Source: Agelaius tricolor
Taxonomy: Eukaryota; Chordata; Aves; Passeriformes; Icteridae
Assembly: GCA_023055355.1 (NCBI GenBank)
Contig: JALJCS010000037.1
Location: 2,852,001 to 2,916,000 of the forward strand
Reading direction: 5' to 3'
DNA: 64,000 nt
Position numbers and translations under genes: made by a program. Under the pieces are notes generated by a model. That model saw only the letters and a program-made list of their open reading frames with translations, ran no database searches and was not told the DNA's origin. Shown in pieces: positions 1 through 11,534 of this stretch; the stretch's first letter is position 1; each line of letters starts with the position of its first letter.

Positions 1-1784
1 TCTCAGATGAGATTTTTCCCAACCAGCACCAGGGCAAAGGGGTCAGCTCTCCCTGGGAGGGGACAGCAACACAGCAGGAGGACCTGGTGCTCAGGCATCA
101 CCTCTGGGGACAAGCACACTCAGCTCCCAGCCTGTGCAGACAACAGCCAGCGCAGGAGGACGCAGTCACCACGGCCGGACACCTCGGGAAGGTGCAGGGA
201 CAGCCCCCAGCACACAGCCCACACCTCTGGGGGTGACAATCTGCTTCTGCCCTTCTCCTCCTGCAGCCCTGGCCCACCTCTCCCCCTGCCTGCCGCCTCC
301 AACCTCATCAGAGGCCTCCAAACCCCGTCCTGTTATGGCACCAGCTGGTCAGAGGAATAATCCGGGTCTGGAGGGAAGCCAGGGCAGAATGCAGCTCGGG
401 AGGGGGGGCTGGCGGAGCGAGCCATGGCAACGCGGCAGCATCCTCCCCATGCATCCCTCCATCCTCCCCATGCATCCCTCCATCCTCCCCATCCACCCCT
501 CCATCCTCCCCTCCATCCTCCCCATGCATCCCTCCATCCTCCCCATCCACCCCTCCATCCTCCCCATCCACCCCTCCATCCGTCCCTCCATCCTCCCCAT
601 CCACCCCATCCTCCCCTCCATGCATCCCTCCATCCTCCCCATCCATCCCTCCCTTTTCCTGCAGGAAAAGCAGCCCACAGGAGATGTCCTGCCTCGGGGT
701 CAGCCCCAGGCTTGGCTCTCCTGCTCCTCGGGAGCAAACACCTCCTGCAGGAAAACCTCCAGGGAGTGCCAGGCTGGCGCAGCCCAGGAAATCTCGTGCC
801 AGTGCCCAGGGACAGAGCTCCGGGGACCCTGCTCCAACTCTGGGGAGCATCTCCAGCATCCACCCCCCAAAGGCAGCCTGATGCACCGAGCCCGGGAGCT
901 CCCCATGGGGGGCTGAGGAGCACCCAGACCCCTGTGGGGACCCCAGGGTGCCCCCCCGGTGCCACCCTCGCTGCTCTGCAGCATTCTGATGCACAGCGGC
1001 GGCTCCCCCCTCGCAGCCACCCACGCGTCCCCGCCAGCCCGGCTCCGGCGCTGCTGCCCGGCTCCACATTCTCATCGCCAGCCGGGAATGATGTTTTGCA
1101 GGGAGAGAACGGAGCGGTTTGTCACTAAACCCTGAAGGGGAGGATTAAGTCAGATTTCCCTGATGCTGCCTGGAACCTCTCTCTGTGTCTGTGTGTGTGT
1201 CTGTGCCGTCTCCCAGCGCAGAGACAATGAATGGGGATAGGGGACACGCAGTGCCGCTGGTGTCTGTCCCCTCTCGGGCCCTGCCAGGGGTCTGACCCCC
1301 TCTTCCCGCATCCCCCCGGGCTGGGGACAGCCCTGTCCCCTCTTGATAGAGCCCAGCAAAGCCCCCGTCCCCATCGCTGCTCCTGCAGCACAGCCACACC
1401 GGGACACTGCCCTGCCTCTCCCGTCCATTTTGGGCTCGCAGCCCCGTCCCCGCGGCCGGTGACACCGGCAGGGTGGCAGGGCCACGCAGCCACGGGGATC
1501 CCCCCCGTGTCCCCCCCTGGCCATCGCCACCCACCCGATCACACCACCGGCCCGGCCGCGCCATCTGCAGCGCCCGCGGGAGGGCGGGGGGACGGCCACG
1601 GGCACGGTTGGCACGCCAAAAACAGCCCCAAAACCAGCGAAAAACCCCAAAAAACACCCAGATCCGGCCGCGGCCGGCCACGGTGCCACGGAAATAAACC
1701 CTGCGAGAGGCGGGGAGGAGGAGGAGGAGGAGGAGGAAGGCTCATGGCTGCGGGGGGAAGTTCCCACCGGTTCCTGCCCTTTCA

Positions 1785-1815
<31 letters not shown>

Positions 1816-2713
1816 CTCTATAATGCGGAGTTTTTTCGCCTTAATTTCGCCCCGGGGAAAGGAGCGCCCCTCCTTCCTGGTCCAGCATCGGGTGTTTTTG
1901 GAGAACAACCTCCCCCCCGCTTCGTTTCCCCCCGGGAAAATATCGCCTTGCACAGCCGGGAAGGAGGAAGCGGAGCCGGGGACGATGGGGCCGTGCCCCC
2001 CCCGCGGCTCCCGGCGAGATTCCGGCCGGGAAGGGAGCGGGACCCCCCCGGCAAGGGATGCCCGGGGAGGGGGGACACACACAGGGGCACCCCCGGGCTG
2101 CGAGAGCAAAGGCACACCCGCGAAAATAATAATGATAATAATAAGAGGAATAAAAATAATAATAATGCAATAAAGGCCAGCGTTTGAGCGGGATTTGCTG
2201 CAGACAAAGCGGGAGGGCCCGGCCTGGCACTGCGCTGGGGGAGGGTTTGGGGGGGTCTGCACCCCTCTGTGTCCCCCCTCGGGGCTCAGCCTCCAGGCCC
2301 TTCGGGGGATTGGGGGCCACGGGGGGCGAGGGGGGGATAAAACCGAGGGGGGAATAAAACCGAGGGGGGTTCGAACGTCTCCGGCTTCCTTGTCCCCCCC
2401 CCCCCCCCCCGCTTCTCCACCGCCGCCCCGTCACCAATCCCCCCCCTCCCCCAGCACTGCAGAAAAACCCCAAACACCCGCAAAAATTCAACAAACACAC
2501 CCCGGAAGGTGACAGCACCCCCGGCCCCCCCAGCCCACGACGCCCGCGTGTCCCCACGGGGGTGTCCCGTGTGTCCCCCCCCATCCCCGAGGGTCCGTAT
2601 TGCGCATCCGCAGCATCCCCCCCACCCCACCCCGGCCGGGGCAGCCCCCCCGCCCCCGCCGCTTCCCCGCGCTGCCCCCCAGCCCCGAACCCCGCGGGGG
2701 GCGCGGATCTTAC
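1..2713 (-). other. STXBP1: STXBP1 intron 1 (5' part), no coding sequence seen
   Basis: This stretch lies 3' of the STXBP1 first coding exon on the minus strand and should be intron 1, which continues past the left edge. It becomes very CpG-rich above about 950 and merges into the promoter island. It holds a CCATCC minisatellite (438-650), a GGA run near 1715-1740, a poly-T run near 1792-1815 and a poly-C run near 2394-2411. Open frames here on both strands come from GC-rich composition and show no domain. Confidence 0.7.
438..650. repeat. CATCC/CCCATCC-type minisatellite
   Basis: Imperfect tandem copies of short cores such as CATCCTCCCCATCCAC and CATGCATCCCTC fill about 210 bp. Antisense translation gives a Met/Gly/Trp-rich low-complexity frame, which is a repeat artefact. 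It lies inside STXBP1 intron 1. Confidence 0.9.
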
Positions 2714-2750
2714 TCTCTCCCACCACAGCCTTGAGTCCGATGGGGGCCAT
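2714..2750 (-). CDS. STXBP1: STXBP1 (Munc18-1) first coding exon
   Basis: Read on the minus strand from ATG at 2750, the exon encodes MAPIGLKAVVGE plus one base, then a consensus donor GTAAGA at 2713. This matches the human STXBP1 (syntaxin-binding protein 1) N-terminus as I know it, including the phase-1 split before the following Lys codon. STXBP1 is a cytosolic Sec1/Munc18 protein that clasps syntaxin-1 and is needed for neurotransmitter release. The start has a good Kozak context (G at -3, G at +4) and sits in a CpG island. Only 12 codons are in the window; the other exons lie beyond the left edge. Head-to-head placement with NIBAN2 matches human 9q34 and supports the call. Confidence 0.93.
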
Positions 2751-3060
2751 GTCTCGGTGCCGGGGGGGTTCGGGGGGCACCCAGGGGCGCGCACGGCCGG
2801 GCGAGGCTGCGGGTGGCGGCGCGGGGATGCGGAGGGCGGAGGGAGGAGGAGGAGGAGGAGGAGGAGGATGGTGGTGGGGGGGTCGGGGGGGCGCGGGGGG
2901 GGCGGTGCGGCGCGCTCAGCTGACCGGGGCGGGGCTTGGGAGCTGCGTCATCGGCCACGCCCCGGCCACGCCCTGTCCGGGCCACGCCCCGCGCCGCAGC
3001 GCAGCGCCCGCCGGCAGCGCCCCCTGGCAGGCGGGAGCTGGTACTGCAGAGGTGGCCGCT
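2751..3060 (-). promoter_or_regulatory. STXBP1: STXBP1 5'UTR and CpG-island promoter
   Basis: This is extremely GC- and CpG-rich sequence immediately 5' of the STXBP1 ATG, with the island running from about 950 to 3060. Visible motifs are a GC box (GGGGCGGGG, 2926-2934), an E-box CAGCTG (2917-2922) and a CRE-like TGACGCA on the minus strand (2944-2950). A GGA/TCC run at 2845-2870 probably lies in the 5'UTR. There is no clear TATA box. The transcription start is not determinable by eye. Confidence 0.7.
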
Positions 3061-3068
3061 GTGCGCGG

Positions 3069-3405
3069 GCAGGGGGACACGAACGGACAGGGGGACACAA
3101 GCAGACAGGGGGACACACACGGACAGGGGGACACGGACGGACAGGGGGACACGCACGGACAGGGGGACATACACGGACACGGCGCATGAACGAACAGGGG
3201 TACACGGACGGACAGGGGGACACGAATGGACACGGGGACACACATGGACAGGAGGACACATGAACGGACAGGGGGACACAGACGGACAGGGGGACACGAA
3301 CGGACACGGGGACACACACGAACGGACGGGGGGACACACACGGACACAGGGACACGAACAGATACGGGGACACGAATGGACAGAGGGACACGAACAGACC
3401 CTCCA
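3069..3405. repeat. Minisatellite abutting the STXBP1 promoter
   Basis: Roughly 17 or more copies of an 18-20 bp unit with core GGACAGGGGGACAC and variants such as GGACACGGGGACAC. It starts at the end of the CpG island and runs away from STXBP1, becoming degenerate (ACGGACACACAGACAG) to about 3440. Confidence 0.93.
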
Positions 3406-4152
3406 CAACCAGAGTCACCCACGGACACACAGACAGACCCCCCCATAACCAGAATTAACACAGACACACCCCCGGAATCCCCCACGCACCCCCAGCATCC
3501 CCCCCAGCCATGCACCCGGTGTCCCCCCGCCCCCAGCACCCCCTGCACCCCACCCTTCTGCACCCCAGGGCTCAGCGGTGCCACCAAAGCTCTGCCAAGG
3601 CCAAGCATTGCCCCCTGCCCACGGTGACCCTGGAGGGAACGTGCCCGTCACACCCCTGGGGCTGCACTGGGGAGGGGTGGGTCCCTGGGGTCAGTCAGGT
3701 TTATTTCCAGTGAAATCAAATCCGTTTTATTTCCCAGCGAAATCTCATCACACCCAGGGGATCAGTCACTCCTCCAGGCTGGGCACGGCAGGGCTGTAAA
3801 TCTGGGGGCAAAGGCTGTGTGTTCACCCTGCACCCAGCACTGCAGGATGAGCTTTCCCCTGGGCTGGCTGCCAGGGCTGCCAGGCTCTGTGTCTCACTCC
3901 CAGGCTGTGCCCAGGGGATTTGGGCGCTTCTGCGCTTCTCCTTCTGAGTGTGAAGGGGGAAATGGGAGAGGAGGAGGGGAATGGCTCGGTGCTAGCACAG
4001 AGCTGGAGCAATGGCAGCCATGCAGAGCAGGCTGAGCCCACAGGTGTGTGCACACATTTACATGTCTGAGGGTGGCCACAGAGAGGTTCACCCTGTCACC
4101 CACTGCCTGGGGACACGGGACAGCAAAGGAGCACCCAGAGGGACAGCAGAGT
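3406..4152. other. Intergenic, nothing recognised
   Basis: GC-rich to moderate sequence between the 3069 array and the LTR at 4153. Two short TTTATTTCC-type motifs near 3700 and 3727 look like an old interspersed fragment. No exon-like frame with splice sites was seen. Confidence 0.5.
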
Positions 4153-4757
4153 TGTTGGGGAAGATGAAACAGGAAAGCCTTATAAATGTGATTGTCTGGC
4201 AAAGGATTTTGAAAATATAGAAACTATAAGTGAGATTGAAATGAAAGCAAGCTTTGAGATCCCTCAGTTACTGAACAACTGGAAAACAATGGTGTGGCTG
4301 CTGAAGGTGATCCCCTTTGGATGGAACAACACCCTCTGCTTGCAGACAGGCCCAAGGGGCAGAGCAGACCCTGCCAGCTTGGCAGAAGGGGCCCAAAGAG
4401 GAGTTTGTAGGGTTTAAAATGTAACACAGGATGGTGATGGAATGATTCTTATAGGCTGTATGGAAATGCTGTAGGATTTGTATCTTGTACTGGATTGGTA
4501 AGTGAGAATCAGAATATTCAACACAGAAGAAGATTTATTGTATTGTAATGGGAACCTCACTCTCTTACCCTTTTACTCTCTCACCCTCTCATCCTCTCTC
4601 CCCCTCTCTTCTCTCAGTCCTGCTCTGAGCTGTGCCTGGCAGCTCCCAGCAGGGCCCTGCCCCCAGGCCCTTTGCAATAAACCCCAAGTTCCAGCCCTGG
4701 CTCCAGAGATCTCTCATCTCCATCCATCCTGACCATCCTACCCCTGACAGCCCTGCA
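4153..4757 (+). mobile_element. Solo LTR, ERVK-like, with 6-bp target duplication
   Basis: The element starts TGTTGGGGAAGATG and ends CCCTGCA, so it has TG...CA termini. It is flanked by identical hexamers CAGAGT at 4147-4152 and 4758-4763. A polyadenylation signal (AATAAA, near 4676) sits in the R-like region. A second, inverted copy occurs at about 22824-23482 and shares sequence along its length. The 6-bp duplication suits a beta-retrovirus-like (ERVK) integrase. No internal retroviral genes are present. Confidence 0.88.
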
Positions 4758-5138
4758 CAGAGTGACAACAGCCTGGCTGCATCCAGCCCCAGCAGCCCCA
4801 GGTCAGGCAGCCCCCAGCCCCAATCCTTCACTCCAAAACCTGCTCTCCTCCACACTTCCTTAAAAATAATCCCAAGATGAGTCTGTCAGAGCCTGCACTC
4901 GGTGCCAAGGCAGGCTATAAATACCAGAGGCTATTTAGGAGTGAGGTATTTATACTGCTGCTCCATCTCCCTGCCAGGCTGCCCATGGAGGCTGAGCAGT
5001 GCTGGGCTGCAGGAAAAGCCCCAGGGAGCTGCAGGAGAGCTGGACCCTGCCAGAGGGGGTCCCCAACGTCCCCAGGATGTGTCCCCTTGCCCTTGGGTGT
5101 TGTGGTGTTGTGAGGGTCCTCAGGACAAGGTGAGAGAT
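4758..5138. other. Intergenic, nothing recognised
   Basis: About 380 bp of moderately GC-rich, apparently single-copy sequence between two LTR-like insertions. No coding signal was seen. Confidence 0.5.
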
Positions 5139-5732
5139 GAGAATCTGACTCCAAGTTCTCAGAAGACTGGTTTATTACATTAATATATTATATTATAATA
5201 TAATAATAGTAAAATGCTATATTATAAAATATAAATATAATCTATAAATATAATAAATAATATTATTATATTATATTTATTAAAATATACTTTATATATA
5301 AAATAAATATAAATAAATATTAAAATAAATATAAATAGATATAAATAAGTATAAATATATATATACTTTTATATATAAAGTATATATAAATACACTTTAT
5401 ATATAAAAATAAAACTATATATAGTGTATAAACTATATATATATATATATATATAGTTTATATAAAGGATACAGGCAGAAGGCTGGAAAAGAATTAATAA
5501 TAAAAACCTGTGACTGACCAGAGTCCTGACACAGCTGGACTGGGATTGGTCATTAATTAAAAACAATTCACATGGAACAATCAAAGATTCACCTCTTGGT
5601 AAGCAACCTCCAGACCACATTCCAAGCAATCAGATAATTATTGTTTGCATTTCTTTTCTGAGGCTTCTCAGCTTCTCAGGAGAAAAATCCTAGCAAAGGG
5701 ATTTTTCAGAAAATATCATGGTGACACCTGGG
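5139..5732 (-). mobile_element. LTR-like element with an AT-repeat expansion
   Basis: Read on the minus strand it contains a block with GAGAAGCTGAG, then CAGGACTCTGGTCAGTCAC, then an AT-rich tract, and ends near TCAGATTC. The same ordered blocks recur at 7287-7795 and 62957-63295 on the plus strand. An AT-only tract of about 300 bp (5170-5465) occupies the place where the related copies carry ATAAATTAG-type polyadenylation sequence. I read it as a solo LTR whose A/T stretch has expanded. Confidence 0.7.
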
Positions 5733-5802
5733 GACAGTCAGCTCCCTGGCAGCTCTCTTGCATCCATCACACCTGGTAGAAAATATAAATAAGGAAAGAG
5801 TG

Positions 5803-6155
5803 TGTGGGGAATCTGGGACTTTTGAATAACTGACTAAGCAGAAGCTGTTTGTTGTTTATATTACACACGCTTCTATAGATTTTACAAACTACTAATTATA
5901 CACTTCTTGATTGGTTTTTTTGTCTTGCTCTCTCGTTTTCTGTTTCAATTTCTTAGTGTCTGTGATTGGTTACAGTTTAGGTGTTTCATGGTCTTCTGTT
6001 ATTTAGTTCTTGTGATCTTGGTATTCAGTTTCTCAGCCTCTTCATTCTTATTTTAGTACAGTCGATGTTTTAGTAACTTTGTACAGTATTTTGATAAAAT
6101 TCTGATAAGAACAGTTACAAGCAGTGTGGCTGGTGAGTTGTTCAGGTACATTGCT
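5803..6155 (+). mobile_element. LTR-like element, family shared with 30682-31080
   Basis: It begins TGTGGGGAATCTGGGACT and shares long near-identical blocks with 30682-31080 in the same orientation, including TTAGTTCTTGTGATCTTGG and GAACAGTTAC. AT-rich composition and a TG start suggest a solo LTR; the 3' end is not precisely resolved. Confidence 0.65.
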
Positions 6156-7286
6156 ACAAGAGTGGCATTTGTCTCACTGGAAAAACTGGGAACCAAGCTG
6201 GGAACCAAGCTGGGAACCAAGCTACCCACTCCACAGCTGCCTGGGGAAGGTGTCAACGTGGGCATGGAGGCTTTGGGGGACACAGCAGGGATGGGAACAT
6301 GGAGGGGTTTGGAGACCCTTCCTGCCAACACAGCTCCAGCATGGGCAGGCCCCATCCTGGCACCCAGGACCTGCTGGAGTGCAAAATGCCCCAGAACTCC
6401 CTCCAAGCAGGGACTGTGGGCTGCTCTGGGACCCCCAGAAGCCTTTCCCTGCTTGGGGAATGTGGGTGAGGAGCTGGGGCTGGACAGCCCCACAACAGCT
6501 GGGAAGGGAAAGGGCTTTTCTTCAGCCCCCTTTCCACACAGAGCTGGGAAGGAGCATCAGAGTGGATGGGGAGAGGTGGTGGCTGCTCCCCTCACTCCAT
6601 CCTGTGCTGTTTTGGTCCAAATCATGGAAATTGGGATGGCCAGGTCTGGCAACTGAGCCCTGCACCAGTGGCTGTTGGTGTGGGATGGAGCTCAGGGAAG
6701 TAGCAGGGATCTGGGAGGCCAGAGAGGGGACTGGCCTTGGGGCCAGAGCTGGCTCAGCGTGGTTTTCCTGACAGACAAGTGCAAGGATGTCTGTGGTACC
6801 AAGGGGAAGTTGATGTCAGAGATGCCTCCCCCAGCAGCCTTGGGGCCACATCCTGATCCCTCCTTCCTGGTTCTCTCCTTAGGAGTCTAGGCCAGGAGGC
6901 CTCGCTCTGGGCTTTTTCACCCTCAAAAATTCAGTTAGAACCTGTTAAGACGCTGGACATGTGTTTAACTGGCAGAAATGGGGGTGCCCCACAATCTTCT
7001 GAGTCCTGGGGCTGAAGGGGGAGACACTGGCAGCTCCTGCTGATGTGCTGACCATCCTCCCTAGGGGCTCCTCCGGAATATTTGGGATTTTAGGACACTC
7101 TGGGAGGGTGTGAGAGTATCCAGCATCCACTGAGGAGTGCATTCATGGTCTGGGATCTGGGATGGGGAGGCACTTCTACCCCCTGAGTGCAGGCAGAGGC
7201 AATGCTGGCTCTTCAATGCCTGGTCCTGGGAACGTGTCCCAGGGGAAGGGACTGGTAGGGACAGGGAGGGCACAATGTTGTGGCAC
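6156..7286. other. Intergenic, nothing recognised
   Basis: About 1.1 kb of moderate-GC sequence. Three tandem copies of CTGGGAACCAAG occur at 6186-6222. No splice-bounded conserved frame was seen on either strand. Confidence 0.5.
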
Positions 7287-7795
7287 TCACAGTCTCTGAA
7301 AATATCTCTTCACCCAGGATTCTCCTGGGAAGCTGAGAGGCCTCAGAGAAAAGGAAAACAATTCTCATCTCATTTGCTTCTCCTGTGCTGTGCTCACATG
7401 TGGAATGTGTTTGGAGATTGTTCACCCACAGGTGATTGTTCCATTGCATTCTGCTGGGAGTTGTTTTCACTCTTTGGCCAATCAGGGCCAAGCTGTGTCA
7501 GGACTCTGGAGAGAATCAGGAGTTTTCATTATTACCTTTTTAACATTTAGTGAGTATCCTTTCTGTATTCTTTAGTATAGTTAGAATAGTTTTCTTTAAT
7601 ATAATATAGTAATATAAAGTAATAAATTATAAACATAATATTAATATAATATAAATATATTTATAATTACAAATATAATGTACAAATATATTTATAATAT
7701 AATACATTTTAAATATAATATATAAATATATTTATGAATATATTATATTTATAAAGTAATAAATTAGTCTTCTGAGAACATGGAGTCAGATGTAT
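7287..7795 (+). mobile_element. LTR-like element with AT-rich 3' part
   Basis: Contains GAAGCTGAGAGGCCTCAGAG, then GTGTCAGGACTCTGGAGAG, TTCTTTAGTATAGTTAG, an AT tract (7590-7760) and TCTTCTGAGAACATGGAGTC. The order of blocks matches the reverse complement of 5139-5732. I interpret it as a solo LTR of the same family. Confidence 0.7.
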
Positions 7796-8224
7796 CATTC
7801 CTGCCTTTGTCAAGGCATTCCCAGCAAATACAATTCAGTGTCACCCTTTGGCTGTGTCCCCATAAGCTGCTTGGGGTGCAGCTGCTGGGGGTTAAATCAT
7901 CCCAGGAGCTGGTGTTTGTGCTGGGGCAGTGATGGCTGGGCAGACCCTGCTGAGGTGCAGGCAGGGCCCACTCTGGTGCTCTGGGGTTTTTTTCCCTGTT
8001 TCCAGCTGTTCAGCATTGCTCAGACATGGGATTTTTCCTTTCCCTGGTGCAAATGGCAGAGCTGTGACCCAGCACCACCCCTGCACTTGCCCAGGGTTTG
8101 GGAGTGGGGCAGAAAACCACTCCTGCCATTATCCCAGAGCAAGGAGCAGAGCCAGGGCCACATCCATGCCATGGCAGTGCCCATGCCCGTTCCCTGCGCT
8201 CATCCCAGTGCCCAGGCTGTCCTG

Positions 8225-8830
8225 CCTGTGCCTGTCCCATGCCATGTCAGTGTCTGTCCCATGTCCCATGCCATGCTAGCTCCTCTCCCATGTCCCATGT
8301 CCCATGTCCTATGCCCTATGTCCCATGCCATGCTAGTTCCTGTTCCATGCTCCATGTCCCATATCCCATGCCACGCCAGTGCCTGTCCCATATCCTATAT
8401 CCTGTGTCCCATATCCCATGTCAATGCCTGTCCCATGTCCCAGATTCCATATCCCATGTCCCATGCCATGTCAGTGTCTGTCCCATGTCCCATATCCCAT
8501 GTCAGTGCCTGTCCCATGTCCCATATTCCATATCCCATGCCATGTCAGTGTCTGTCCCATGTCCCATATCCCATGTCAGTGCCTGTCCCATGTCCTGTGT
8601 CCCATGTCCCATATCCCTTGTCAGAGCCTATCCCATGTCCCATGCCATGTCAGTGCCTGTCCCATGCCCCGTGTCCCATGTCCCATATCCCTTGTCAGAG
8701 CCTATCCCATGTCCCATGCCATGTCAGTGCCTGTCCCATGCCCCATGCCCCATGTCCCATGTCCCATATCAGAGCCTATCCCATGTCCCATGCCATGTCA
8801 GTGCATGTTCCATGTCCCATGCCATGCCGG
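8225..8830. repeat. Minisatellite built from CCCATGTC/CCCATGCC words
   Basis: About 600 bp of irregular tandem copies made of TGTCCCATG, CCATGCCATGTCAGTG and CCATATCCC words, with higher-order units near 60-90 bp in the second half (8560-8800). Stop-free frames across it are a by-product of the repeat and give Cys/Pro/Met/Ser low-complexity translations. Confidence 0.92.
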
Positions 8831-9263
8831 TGCCCGTCCCCGTGCTCATTCCCCGTGCTCAGCCCGGTGCCCACGCCGCTGCCCGCACCCCGTGCCCCGT
8901 GCCACGCCGGTGCCAATGTCGCCAGTCTGTCGCACCCTCCGCAGGCTGCACCGAGCCGGTCTCAGCTCCCTGCCAACGCCTGGCTGGCGGCCACCAGTTA
9001 TCCCAGTGCCGACCAGCAGAGGGGAATGCTGGTCCGCAGGAGCCTCCCTCCTCTTCCTCCTGTCCCCCGTGCCCTCCGCCCCGCGGGCTGCGCTCCCCCG
9101 GCCCCGCCGGCCGCTCTCTGCCCTGGGGCGCTGGTGGGCGCTGGGTGCTCCCCCACCGGGGGTGAGGCTGGGGTGGCAGCCCCGCCCTGTGCTGCCCGTC
9201 CCCCTGGCACCGCCTTGGGGGGTTTGGGGGTCCCCAGGTGTTCCTCAGTCAGTGCCACCCCTC
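8830..9263. other. CpG-rich intergenic segment
   Basis: CpG density is high between the 8225 and 9264 arrays, resembling a small CpG island. No TATA, start codon with splice context or recognisable exon was seen. It could be an orphan island or GC-biased spacer. Confidence 0.4.
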
Positions 9264-9917
9264 TGCTCAGAGCTCCGTGCCCGGGCTGGAGCTGGGGCTG
9301 GAGCTGCGGCTGGAGCTGGGGCTGGAGCTGATGGATCCCGCTCAGAGCTCTGTGCCCTGGCTGGAGCTGATGGATCCCGCTCAGAGCTCCGTGCCTGGGC
9401 TGGAGCTGGGGCTGGAGCTGGGGCTGGAGTGGGGCTGGAGCTGATGAACCCCACTCAGAGCTCCGTGTTCAGACTGGAGCTGATGGATCCCGCTCAGAGC
9501 TCCGTGCCCGGGCTGGAGCTGGGATTTGGAGCTGATGGATCCCGCTCAGAGCTTCGTGTCCAGGCTGGAGCTGGGATTTGGAGCTGATGGATCCCGCTCA
9601 GAGCTCCGTGTTCAGACTGGAGCTGACGGATCCCGCTCAGAGCTCCGTGCCTGGGCTGGAGCTGGGATTTGGAGCTGATGGACCCTGCTCAGAGCTCCGT
9701 GTTCAGGCTGGAGCCGATGGATCCCACTCAGAGCTCCGTGTTCAGACTGGAGCTGACGGATCCCGCTCAGAGCTCCGTGTTCAGACTGGAGCTGACGGAT
9801 CCCGCTCAGAGCTCCGTGCCCGGGCTGGAGCTGACGGATCCCGCTCAGAGCTCCGTGTTCAGGCTGGAGCTGACGGATCCCGCTCAGAGCTCCGTGTTCA
9901 GACGGGAGCTGACGGAT
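9264..9917. repeat. 39-bp minisatellite
   Basis: Tandem units centred on GATCCCGCTCAGAGCTCCGT joined to TGTTCAGACTGGAGCTGA. The clearest period is 39 bp (9720-9900). Variants carry extra GGAGCTGGGGCT copies in the first 250 bp. Because 39 is divisible by three, frames stay open for hundreds of codons, but no start, splice or domain evidence supports a gene. Confidence 0.94.
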
Positions 9918-11534
9918 GCAGCCCTGATTCAGCAGAAGCCGCTGGAGGCAGGCCTGATTCAGCAGAGGTTAATGACGCTGTTATCGGGAGCGCAGCGCTG
10001 GAGTCAGCAGCGGGACGGAGGGTGCAGCAGCCTGCGGGCACGGCATCACCTCGCGGGGCTGGGCACGGCTGCCCTCGCCTTTATCAGCATTGCAAAGTTT
10101 TATTGCTGCAATCACGCTGCTGTTAATTGCACCGAGAGCAGGAGGGCACCTCCACCCCCTTCTCTGCCGCTGCTTCTCCCTCCTGCCCAGCCTGGGCTGC
10201 TCGGACCCCAGGGCACAGCGGGTCCCTTAACAAGGACACCCCCGGGGCCTCAGGGGTGACCCCAGGTGGGTTTCTACCCCCACCCTGTGGATGGGGACCT
10301 GAGCCCAGCTCTGAGGGACACCCCGACCTTCCCTCGGCTGCAGCTCCTGCCCTCAAACCCCCCCACCTCCACGGCGATCGGGTTTCCCGGTGATCTGGTG
10401 AGGTGGAAACAGATCCCTGTGCCAGGGTCACTGAGAGTGGAAGGAAAACTCCACTGATTGCTCCCGGTGTGGGTGAGGGGGAAATAAACATTTACCGGGC
10501 TGGAGATTTGTCCTGCAGTGCTCAGCGGCTGCAGGAATCCAGCAGGATCCTGGAGGAGGAGAGAGCTTGGGAACAGCCCGTTCTGGGCTCTCTGCAGGTG
10601 CCTCCAGCACCTCTGCTGCCGAGAGCTCAGTTCTACACCGTGCTCGTGGAAAATCCAACGGGAACAAGGTGGGATGATCCCCCCTCAGAGGCACTGAATC
10701 CAGAGGGGCCAGCTGAGGGGCAGGAGGGCAGGGAGCTGAGCACACAGCCCCTGTCAGGCTTGGTTTGACTGCTGTGAGCAGAAAAAATACCCCACATAAT
10801 CAACTTTAAAAAAAAAATGCTTTGTCACAGCCATGGATTGTGGCATCAGAACCATCCAGAAGTCCTGGGAGGGGGAAGGACAGGCATGGAACACTTTGCT
10901 CGTCATGATGGACTAATGCACTGAAGGCTTTGAAGGCTTTAATAATGTGGGAACTACCTCACCTCACTGCTGCCATCTCCACCATCCCAGGAGCTGCTTG
11001 AAATCACAGGAGTGTTTATTCTCCTCGGCTGTATTCACAGGGAAATCCTTCATTTCCAAGCTGGGATAGATAATTCATCAGCTCTAGGCAGATAAGCATT
11101 ATTTCCATCTCTTCCGTGAGATGTAATTAGCTGGCATGATTACACTTTATTAGCCTGCAATTCTGTACAACTCCCAACACTGCACAGCCTCTGATGGGAG
11201 GGACGTCTGTGCCAGGTCCCTCGGAGCCCCAGCACGTGGGACAGGCCCAGGACAGGGTGTGACAAAGCCATTTGGGCATCACTTGTGCTGCTGGCACTGC
11301 TGGTTTGTCCTCCTGGATCCTGCTTTACCTGGAGCCTTTGCAGAGGATGTGGGGAGTCAGAGCAGGGAGCTGGGAGCTGAGCCTGCAAAGGGGGATGGAT
11401 TTAAAGACATCCTTGGGAAGGATGGAGGCAGGAGGGAGACAGGAGGGCACTGGGGGGCTGTGTGTGCACCTTTTGTGCTCAGCAGGATGGGCTCAGTGCC
11501 TGAGCAGGGCCAGGCTGGGCTCCCAGAGGCTGCA
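9918..11534. other. Intergenic; possible conserved block near 11040-11160
   Basis: No gene was recognised. An A/T-richer patch at 10080-10135 and another at 11040-11160 look unlike the surrounding GC-rich DNA. The latter carries GATA-like AGATAAG and homeobox-like TAATTAG words. They could be conserved regulatory elements or old repeats; composition alone cannot decide. Confidence 0.4.

Noticed and set aside
1150..2262. 370-codon minus-strand open frame in STXBP1 intron 1
   Set aside because: Contains poly-Lys and poly-Ile from simple sequence (poly-T and AAT runs). No homology recognised.
4153..4757. Possible retroviral coding fragment in the LTR-like element
   Set aside because: Short frames only, shared by both LTR copies; no gag, pol or env motifs. 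These are solo LTRs.
8379..9587. Long plus-strand open frame (about 400 codons) rich in Cys/Pro/Ser then Ala/Gly/Arg
   Set aside because: It spans two unrelated tandem arrays, changes character at the array border, and all three frames are similarly open. No start or splice support.
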